Source: Flavobacteriaceae bacterium (GTDB lineage: Bacteria > Bacteroidota > Bacteroidia > Flavobacteriales > Flavobacteriaceae). From it: DNA of 12,436 nt. The notes under the pieces were generated by a model. The model was not told the DNA's origin. It worked only from the letters and a program-made list of their open reading frames with translations, and searched no databases. The position numbers and the translations under genes are program-made. The stretch is taken from contig JABAYZ010000248.1 in the NCBI GenBank assembly GCA_018608735.1, forward strand, positions 1-12,436, in the 5' to 3' direction. Positions 6,732-12,436 of this stretch are shown in pieces. The first letter of the stretch is position 1; each line of letters opens with the position of its first letter.

Positions 6732-7805
6732 ATGTCTAAAAAAGGAAAAATCATACTGGCGTTGAGTTTACTACCTCAATACTTTCTCATAAAAACTGCG
6801 AAATCTAACCCTGAATTTATAGAGACCTATTACAGTAGGGGGATTTTCCCTATCTTCTCTAAACTACTGAATACGGCTTTTAAATGGATTCCGTTTTCTG
6901 TGGGTGATGTGTTGTATGCTGGCTTGATTGTTTATCTGATTCGTTGGGTAGTTATCAATCGGAATCGCCTCAAAACAGCAGCTAAAGCATGGGTTTTGGA
7001 TGTTTTGTGTTTTACATCTGTCCTCTATTTTATGTTTCATTTGTGTTGGGGGTTCAATTATTACCGCCTGCCTTTACATACGACACTCAACTTAAATCCA
7101 AAGTACACCACAACTCAATTGAAATCGGTTACCAACCAACTGGTTATAAAAACAAATGCATTGCATCTAGAAATCACCAAAGATTCTTTATTAAAAACCA
7201 CCCTGCCCTACGCATTTTCTGAACTGACAGAAATCTGTCATTCGGGCTATTCTCAATTAGAAAAGGTGTATCCTAATTTTAAACACGACGGCAAAAACAG
7301 TAAAAAATCGCTATTCAGCACGCCCCTAACCTATATGGGATTTAGTGGTTACGTGAACCCGTTTACGCTTGAAGCGCACATCAATGCTGTGATGCCCACC
7401 AATTCTATGCCAACGACCATCGCGCACGAACAAGCACACCAGTTGGGTTATGCGGCAGAGAACGAAGCTAATTTTATTGGGTTTTTGGCGAGTATCCATA
7501 ATGAAGATCTCTATTTCAACTATGCGGGTTATAAATTTGCATTGCGCTATTGTTTAATAGAACTCTCTAAAAGAGATCCGGAAGTCTACGCCTCTACGTT
7601 GTGCACGATCAACCCTGGAATCTTAGATGATTACCAAGAAGCATTTGAGTTTTGGAGTGCTCACCACAACCCACTAGAACCTGTTTTTAAAGGGTTTTAC
7701 AGCCATTTCTTAAAAGCAAATAACCAAGCCAAAGGCATTGAAAGTTATAGCTATGTGGTGGCACTTTTGGTGGATTATTTGGTCACTATTGGAGCTGCCA
7801 CTTAA
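6732..7805 (+). CDS. DUF3810 membrane protein with a zincin-like HEQAH motif
   Basis: This 357-residue protein appears to be a membrane-anchored, zinc-peptidase-like protein of unknown substrate. Three hydrophobic segments lie near residues 6-22, 57-75 and 86-106. Basic residues at the N-terminus and between the second and third segments (R77-K85) put those parts in the cytoplasm and the C-terminal 250 residues in the periplasm. The W106-G-F-N-Y-Y-R segment after the third helix is typical of DUF3810. The soluble part contains H232-E233-Q-A-H236-Q-L-G followed by A-E243-N-E245-A-N-F, a pattern like the zinc site of gluzincin metallopeptidases. No protease activity is established for the family as far as I know. 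The start at 6732 gives the expected short basic N-terminus and lies immediately after a promoter element. It is divergent from pepD. Confidence 0.86.
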   Translation: MSKKGKIILALSLLPQYFLIKTAKSNPEFIETYYSRGIFPIFSKLLNTAFKWIPFSVGDVLYAGLIVYLIRWVVINRNRLKTAAKAWVLDVLCFTSVLYFMFHLCWGFNYYRLPLHTTLNLNPKYTTTQLKSVTNQLVIKTNALHLEITKDSLLKTTLPYAFSELTEICHSGYSQLEKVYPNFKHDGKNSKKSLFSTPLTYMGFSGYVNPFTLEAHINAVMPTNSMPTTIAHEQAHQLGYAAENEANFIGFLASIHNEDLYFNYAGYKFALRYCLIELSKRDPEVYASTLCTINPGILDDYQEAFEFWSAHHNPLEPVFKGFYSHFLKANNQAKGIESYSYVVALLVDYLVTIGAAT

Positions 7806-7995
7806 AATAGTGAAGAGGCTACTTTAAATGTAGGTGATTTTTTTATATTTATTTTAATCAAATCATAACACATAAGAGAAAGCTATACATAAAATTTATC
7901 GTCCTATAATCTGATTGAGCACAATAAAAAATGTCAAAATTTAAGTTCTCAATAAAACTATCACTATATTTAGACACAAACTAAATTCATATGTT
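7806..7995 (+). promoter_or_regulatory. AT-rich intergenic region with a weak promoter candidate for the amidohydrolase pair
   Basis: This 190-base spacer is the longest non-coding stretch in the window. TATATTTA at 7965-7972 differs from TAnnTTTG only in the last base and would give a leader of about 18 bases before the ATG at 7996. No TTG is found 17-23 bases upstream of it. A run of seven T residues near 7836 follows the DUF3810 gene, but no strong hairpin precedes it, so I cannot call a terminator. I see no small gene or RNA with support here. Confidence 0.35.
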
Positions 7996-10968
7996 ATGAT
8001 AAAAAGACTGATTTTCCTTTGGAGTTTATTTGGGGTGTTCACGTTGTCCGCTCAAGAGTATTTCCCAAAGAATGATGGTGTGAAATCTAAAAACACAAAT
8101 TTCACAGCCATAACCAACGCAAAAATTTTCATATCGCCTTCCAAAAGTATCGATAATGGCACCTTATTAATTCGAGAGGGAATAATTAGGAACGTTGGAG
8201 TAGATATTGTAATTCCTAAAAACACGGTTATAATTGACCTAAAAGGTAAATCCATTTACCCTTCATTTATTGATCTTTATTCCGATTTTGGTATTTCTAA
8301 ACCCAAACGTGAAAGTGGCGGAAGTCGCTCACCTCAATACAGTGCCAGTCGAGAAGGCTTTTATTGGAATGACCATATACGCCCAGAACAGAATGCCATT
8401 GATCATTTTAAGTATGATGACAAAGCAGCTAAGGCCTTATTAGAGGCTGGATTTGGTGTTGTGAATACGCATTTACAAGATGGTATTGTTCGCGGGACTG
8501 GGGCATTAATTGCTTTAGATTCTAAGGGGAGTGATTCACAACGCATTTTAGCGGACCAATCGGCACAATATACTTCTTTTTCAAAAAGTGTACGTTCCCG
8601 TCAGTCCTACCCTTCCTCTATTATGGGCGGGATGGCTTTGTTGAGACAACTCAATTATGATGCGGATTGGTATGCAAAAGGAAACGTTAATACAAAAGAC
8701 CGTTCTATTGAGGCCTTTAACCAAAATAAAAATCTAGTTCAAATTATGGAAGCTGGCAGTAGAGCCAATGCCTTACGAGCCGACAAGGTTGGAGACGAGA
8801 CTGGCGTGCAGTATGTAATTTTGGGTGGTGGTGATGAGTATGAACGTATTGACGCAATCAAAAATACACAAGCAACGTTTATTTTGCCGCTTAATTTCCC
8901 AAAGGCTTATGATGTTGAAAATACCTTTTTAACAAATTCTCTGGAGCTAGAAGCGATGAAAGAATGGAACCAACGCCCTAGTAATCCAAAGGCACTAGAT
9001 GTCAACGGGGTGTCTTTTACGTTTACAACCAAAGGCCTAAAGTCGATGAAAGACTTTAGGGCTAACCTCAAAAAAGCAATTGAGTATGGCTTAGACAAAG
9101 TCACTGCATTAGAAGCTTTAACTACCCAACCTGCTCAAATTTTAGGGAATTCAAAACTTGGAAATTTAAATGTGGGGAGTTATGCTAATTTCTTAATTAC
9201 TTCGGGAGATATTTTTGATGAAAAAACTACACTTTATGAAAATTGGGTGAATGGGTCAAGAACTGTGTTTGATGATTTATCGAAAAAAGACATCACAGGT
9301 AACTATAGCTTCACGCTTAACAATGATACTTATGTGCTCAAAATATCCGGACCATTAAGCAAATTGAAAACTGAACTAACATTGGATTCGTTAAAATTAA
9401 GCAGTAATTTGAAGTACAAAAATGATTGGATGCATTTGATGTTTTCTTCTAAAGACACAACGCAGCAAGACTTTATTCGCTTAAATGCAAAAATTTTGTC
9501 GAGTGCTGAAAGCATTACAGGAAAAGCCACTTTACTAGATGGCTCTACCCCTACTATAGAAATTAAGCGTATAGAGACCCCTTCTAAGAAAGCGGCGACT
9601 AAGACTAAGAAAGATGTAGTGCCAAAAATAGTTCCTGTGAGTTATCCAAATGGCGCCTATGGCTTTACAAAACTTCCAGAAGCCGAAACAGTATTGTTTA
9701 AAAATGCGACGGTATGGACCAATGAATCTGATGGGATTCTCGAAAACACGGATGTACTTGTTCAAAATGGGCGTATTTCAAAAATTGGAATTGGGCTTAA
9801 AAATTCTAAAGCGAAGGTTATAGATGCTACAGGAAAGCATTTGACTGCTGGAATCGTAGATGAACACTCGCATATTGCGGCGGCAAGCATCAATGAGGGT
9901 GGACAAAATTCTTCTGCCGAAGTAAGTATCGAAGATGTCATTGATGCCGATGATGTTGACATTTATCGGAATTTGGCTGGTGGAGTCACTACAATTCAAA
10001 TTCTTCATGGGTCCGCCAATCCAATTGGAGGGCGCTCTGCTATTATTAAATTAAAATGGGGAGAGTCTGCAGAAAATTTAATTTTCAAAAACAGACCTAA
10101 GTTTATAAAATTCGCACTTGGTGAAAATGTTAAACAATCAAATTGGCAAAGTTTCAGTCGTTTTCCACAAACACGTATGGGCGTCGAACAACTCTATATA
10201 GATTATTTCACAAGAGCAAAGGCTTATGATGCTAAAAAGAAAAGCGGAAAACCCTATCGAAAAGATACCGAAATGGAAGTCCTCGCCGAAATCTTAAACA
10301 AAGAACGTTTTATCAGTTGTCATTCATACATCCAAAGTGAAATTAATATGTTAATGAAAGTCGCTGAAAAATTTGATTTTAACATCAATACTTTTACACA
10401 CATCTTAGAAGGGTATAAAGTCGCCGATAAAATGAAAGCTCATGGCGCAGGTGCTTCAACCTTTAGTGACTGGTGGGCCTATAAATATGAAGTTAATGAT
10501 GCCATTCCATATAACGCTTCTATATTAAATGCGATGGGCGTTGTAACTGCTATTAATAGTGATGATGCCGAGATGTCTAGACGACTCAATCAAGAAGCAG
10601 CAAAAGCTGTGAAATACGGCGGAACATCGGAAGAGGATGCATGGAAAATGGTTACATTAAACCCTGCAAAACTGCTTCATATTGATGATAAAGTGGGAAG
10701 TGTTAAAGTTGGTAAAAATGCAGATTTGGTACTTTGGAGCGCTCATCCGTTATCAATTTATGCCAAAGCAGAAAAAACATTAATTGAAGGGGTTACTTAT
10801 TTTGATATAAATCGCGATTCAAAACTAAGAGCGGCCATTGAAACAGAACGCAATGAACTCATTCATATGATGTTAAAAGAAAAAAATAAAGGCATGAAAA
10901 CACAGCCTATAAAGAAAAAAGATAAACAGCTTTTACACTGTGATTCCATGGATTTTAATCAACTCTAA
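7996..10968 (+). CDS. Exported tandem amidohydrolase: degenerate N-terminal half, intact C-terminal half
   Basis: This 990-residue protein has a Sec signal peptide (basic residues 3-4, hydrophobic core 5-17, likely cleavage A19/Q20), so it should act in the periplasm or envelope. It contains two amidohydrolase-superfamily units. The C-terminal unit (about 557-965) keeps a full metal site: H624-S-H626, H776, H802 and D856 in N-S-D-D, then the T-L-N-P-A-K-L-L ending typical of imidazolonepropionase-like hydrolases. The N-terminal unit (about 35-425) has the same frame, including the final G-N-L-N-V-G-S-Y-A-N-F-L segment, but Y95 and D97 replace the H-x-H pair and S-F-T-F-T replaces the aspartate region. 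Between them lie a beta-rich segment (about 430-527) and a Lys/Thr/Ala linker (528-545). The reaction and substrate are unknown. The next gene follows after 10 bases and is a related degenerate protein. The upstream ATG at 7991 is out of frame and stops after two codons. Confidence 0.9.
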   Translation: MIKRLIFLWSLFGVFTLSAQEYFPKNDGVKSKNTNFTAITNAKIFISPSKSIDNGTLLIREGIIRNVGVDIVIPKNTVIIDLKGKSIYPSFIDLYSDFGISKPKRESGGSRSPQYSASREGFYWNDHIRPEQNAIDHFKYDDKAAKALLEAGFGVVNTHLQDGIVRGTGALIALDSKGSDSQRILADQSAQYTSFSKSVRSRQSYPSSIMGGMALLRQLNYDADWYAKGNVNTKDRSIEAFNQNKNLVQIMEAGSRANALRADKVGDETGVQYVILGGGDEYERIDAIKNTQATFILPLNFPKAYDVENTFLTNSLELEAMKEWNQRPSNPKALDVNGVSFTFTTKGLKSMKDFRANLKKAIEYGLDKVTALEALTTQPAQILGNSKLGNLNVGSYANFLITSGDIFDEKTTLYENWVNGSRTVFDDLSKKDITGNYSFTLNNDTYVLKISGPLSKLKTELTLDSLKLSSNLKYKNDWMHLMFSSKDTTQQDFIRLNAKILSSAESITGKATLLDGSTPTIEIKRIETPSKKAATKTKKDVVPKIVPVSYPNGAYGFTKLPEAETVLFKNATVWTNESDGILENTDVLVQNGRISKIGIGLKNSKAKVIDATGKHLTAGIVDEHSHIAAASINEGGQNSSAEVSIEDVIDADDVDIYRNLAGGVTTIQILHGSANPIGGRSAIIKLKWGESAENLIFKNRPKFIKFALGENVKQSNWQSFSRFPQTRMGVEQLYIDYFTRAKAYDAKKKSGKPYRKDTEMEVLAEILNKERFISCHSYIQSEINMLMKVAEKFDFNINTFTHILEGYKVADKMKAHGAGASTFSDWWAYKYEVNDAIPYNASILNAMGVVTAINSDDAEMSRRLNQEAAKAVKYGGTSEEDAWKMVTLNPAKLLHIDDKVGSVKVGKNADLVLWSAHPLSIYAKAEKTLIEGVTYFDINRDSKLRAAIETERNELIHMMLKEKNKGMKTQPIKKKDKQLLHCDSMDFNQL

Positions 10969-10978
10969 CTACAAAAAA

Positions 10979-12277
10979 ATGAAACTTATAAAACTAATAA
11001 CTATTATAATTGTTTGTGTGTTTACAGGACAAGCACAGCAAACACCAGCAGATACACAATCTAAATCCCAAGCAATTATTGGCGGAACTGCTCATATTGG
11101 AAATGGAATGGTGATTGAAAATTGCCTTATCACTTTCGACAATGGAGTTTTTCAAAATGTATCTGAATACAACGGAACTGAAGACCTCTCACAAATGGAA
11201 GTTATTGATGCTAAAGGACAACATATCTATCCTGGTTTTATCGTGCCAAATTCAACCTTAGGTCTTATTGAAATTGATGCTGTAAGAGCAACTGACGATG
11301 ACTCGGAATTGGGGACATGGAATCCTCATATTCGGAGTTTAATTGCCTACAATGCTGAATCTAAAGTGGTGGAAAGTATGCGACCAAATGGGGTGCTTTT
11401 AGCACAAATTACACCGAGAAGTGGTCGTATTTCCGGCACCTCCTCCATCGTGCAGTTGGACGCTTGGAATTGGGAAGATGCCGTTATTAAAATAGATGAT
11501 GGTATTCATATGAATTGGCCCAATAGCTTCACTCGCGGACGTTGGTGGTTGGGTGAAGATCCTGGTCTAAAAAGCAATCCAAAATACAGCAGCCAAACGC
11601 TGGAAATTGAAGCGTACTTTAATAATGCAAAAGCAAACTCGGACAACACTAAAGCAAGTGACAATCTCCCTTTGAATGCAATGCGTGGGCTCTTTGATCA
11701 AACCAAAACACTTTACATCCATGTCAATGACGAAAAAGGAATTGTGGATGCGGTAGAGTTTTCAAAATCACAAGGGCTTTCTAAACTCGTTATTGTGGGT
11801 GGTTATGAAGCTTACAAGCTCGCCTCCTATTTAAAAGAAAATGATATTGCCGTATTGCTTCAACGCGTACACTCACGCCCTAACAGTGATGATCATGATT
11901 ATGATTTGCCATATAAAATGGCTAGCCTTTTGGTCAATGAAGGTGTTCTTGTAGGCTTGGAAACTAGTGGCGATATGGAACGTATGAACTCTCGGAACCT
12001 TCCATTTTATGCAGGAACAACAGTGGCACATGGGCTATCAAAAGCACAAGCGCTTCAATTAATTACTTTAAATACTGCTAAAATTTTGGGTATCGATAAC
12101 AGCTACGGATCATTGGAGGTAGGAAAAAGTGCTACCCTATTCATTAGTACTGGTGACGCGCTCGACATGCGAAGTAATAATCTCACAAATGCATATATTG
12201 ATGGGCGTGAAATTAGTTTAGAAAGTCATCAAACAGAACTATGGAAACGTTATTCTGAAAAATACGAGAACAACTAA
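10979..12277 (+). CDS. Exported amidohydrolase-like protein with a degenerate metal site
   Basis: The 432-residue protein has a Sec signal peptide (K2, K5, hydrophobic 6-16, likely cleavage A19/Q20) and one amidohydrolase-like unit. It has the N-terminal beta-sandwich lead-in ending I-Y-P-G-F, and the terminal T-L-N-T-A-K-I-L-G and G-S-L-E-V-G-K-S-A-T-L-F segments that close amidohydrolases. The H-x-H pair is replaced by N91-S-T93, and the second-His position reads G-G-Y-E. H248 and D332 may be the only retained ligands. It therefore looks like a pseudoenzyme or a protein with altered metal chemistry. It follows the 990-residue amidohydrolase by 10 bases, is probably co-transcribed, and most resembles that protein's degenerate N-terminal half in the sites lost. 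I start at the ATG at 10979: the in-frame GTG at 10940 would add 13 residues ahead of a complete signal peptide and overlap the previous gene by 29 bases. Confidence 0.88.
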   Translation: MKLIKLITIIIVCVFTGQAQQTPADTQSKSQAIIGGTAHIGNGMVIENCLITFDNGVFQNVSEYNGTEDLSQMEVIDAKGQHIYPGFIVPNSTLGLIEIDAVRATDDDSELGTWNPHIRSLIAYNAESKVVESMRPNGVLLAQITPRSGRISGTSSIVQLDAWNWEDAVIKIDDGIHMNWPNSFTRGRWWLGEDPGLKSNPKYSSQTLEIEAYFNNAKANSDNTKASDNLPLNAMRGLFDQTKTLYIHVNDEKGIVDAVEFSKSQGLSKLVIVGGYEAYKLASYLKENDIAVLLQRVHSRPNSDDHDYDLPYKMASLLVNEGVLVGLETSGDMERMNSRNLPFYAGTTVAHGLSKAQALQLITLNTAKILGIDNSYGSLEVGKSATLFISTGDALDMRSNNLTNAYIDGREISLESHQTELWKRYSEKYENN

Positions 12278-12299
12278 AATTTCAGCGCTTATCTAAATC

Positions 12300-12330
12300 A
12301 AAAGTTCAAGTTTCGACTTGGACTTTTTTT
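12300..12330 (+). terminator. Strong intrinsic terminator of the amidohydrolase operon
   Basis: The left arm 12300-12311 (AAAAGTTCAAGT) pairs with 12316-12327 to give a 12-bp stem with one G-T wobble pair, closed by a TTCG loop (12312-12315). Seven T residues (12324-12330) overlap and follow the right arm. It begins 23 bases after the stop of the second amidohydrolase gene. Confidence 0.9.
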
Positions 12331-12354
12331 GGTTTAAGGTTAAAATTTAAACAC

Positions 12355-12362
12355 TATTTTTG
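12355..12362 (+). promoter_or_regulatory. Probable promoter of the RNA methyltransferase gene, -7 element
   Basis: The sequence TATTTTTG matches TAnnTTTG and ends four bases before the ATG at 12367, predicting a leaderless transcript. A TTTG at 12328-12331 lies 23 bases upstream, at the long end of the accepted spacing for a -33 element. It overlaps the T tract of the preceding terminator. Confidence 0.65.
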
Positions 12363-12366
12363 TAGC

Positions 12367-12436
12367 ATGGTTAAAACAATAAGCAGTCTTCAAAACCCTT
12401 TTATAAAACAACTGGTTCAACTCAAAGAAAAGTCGA
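12367..12436 (+). CDS. Probable TrmH/SpoU-family RNA 2'-O-methyltransferase, N-terminal fragment
   Basis: Only the first 23 codons lie in the window. The visible start, M-V-K-T-I-S-S-L-Q-N-P-F-I-K-Q-L-V-Q-L, matches the usual N-terminus of SpoU-type RNA methyltransferases, where an I-x-S-x-x-N-P-x-I-K segment opens the substrate-binding domain before the knotted catalytic domain. Family members methylate the 2'-O-ribose of rRNA or tRNA nucleotides using S-adenosylmethionine. The catalytic part is outside the window, so the specific target (for example RlmB-like or TrmH-like) cannot be named. The gene has its own promoter element directly after the terminator of the amidohydrolase operon. Confidence 0.75.
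   Translation, partial: MVKTISSLQNPFIKQLVQLKEKS

Noticed and set aside
7905..7910. TATAAT resembling a sigma-70 -10 box
   Set aside because: Bacteroidota housekeeping promoters use TAnnTTTG instead, no TTGACA lies at a suitable distance on the plus strand, and the spacer is AT-rich enough to give such a match by chance.
9535..10008. Overlapping minus-strand open frames of about 66-76 codons inside the large amidohydrolase gene
   Set aside because: They lie antisense to a well-supported domain with conserved metal-binding residues, have no family resemblance, and are the usual shadows of a long coding region.
10940..10978. GTG as an upstream start for the 432-residue amidohydrolase-like protein
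   Set aside because: It would overlap the previous gene by 29 bases and add 13 residues before a complete signal peptide beginning at the ATG at 10979.

Overview
The window is ordinary chromosomal DNA of a member of the Bacteroidota, almost certainly a Flavobacteriaceae species. The evidence is the AT-rich composition, the gliding-motility gene gldI, the Bacteroidota-type -7 promoter element (TAnnTTTG) ahead of several genes, A-rich leaders without Shine-Dalgarno sequences, and several lipoproteins typical of the group. I see no mobile element, prophage, CRISPR array, tRNA or rRNA, and no gene whose composition looks foreign. Every intergenic gap is under 200 bases.

Layout. (1) Bases 2-1790, plus strand: a tight operon of recF, a lipocalin-like lipoprotein and a DUF721/DciA-family gene, with junctions that overlap by 4 bases and 1 base. 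(2) Bases 1851-2270, minus strand: ndk, converging on that operon across a hairpin terminator. (3) Bases 2364-5130, plus strand: a DHH phosphoesterase (NrnA type), gldI, and a lipoprotein that joins a cyclophilin to an FKBP domain. This set diverges from ndk and ends at a symmetrical terminator. (4) Bases 5196-6656, minus strand: a PepD-type M20 aminoacyl-histidine dipeptidase. (5) Bases 6732-7805, plus strand: a DUF3810 membrane protein with a zincin-like HEQAH motif, divergent from pepD. (6) Bases 7996-12277, plus strand: two exported amidohydrolase-superfamily proteins of 990 and 432 residues, 10 bases apart. (7) From 12367 to the window end: the first 23 codons of a probable TrmH/SpoU-family RNA methyltransferase.

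How the genes work together. RecF and DciA both serve DNA replication and repair, while the lipoprotein between them acts at the envelope. GldI and the cyclophilin-FKBP protein are both predicted lipoproteins of the prolyl-isomerase type and probably act on folding of exported proteins, GldI in gliding. The amidohydrolase pair is the most unusual content: three amidohydrolase-like domains in two exported proteins, of which only one keeps the full set of metal-binding residues. A second theme is transcriptional. Three genes (nrnA, the DUF3810 gene and the RNA methyltransferase) have a TAnnTTTG element ending only 4-6 bases before the start codon, which predicts leaderless or nearly leaderless mRNAs. 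I found no convincing new multi-gene system; the observations below are modest, specific and testable.
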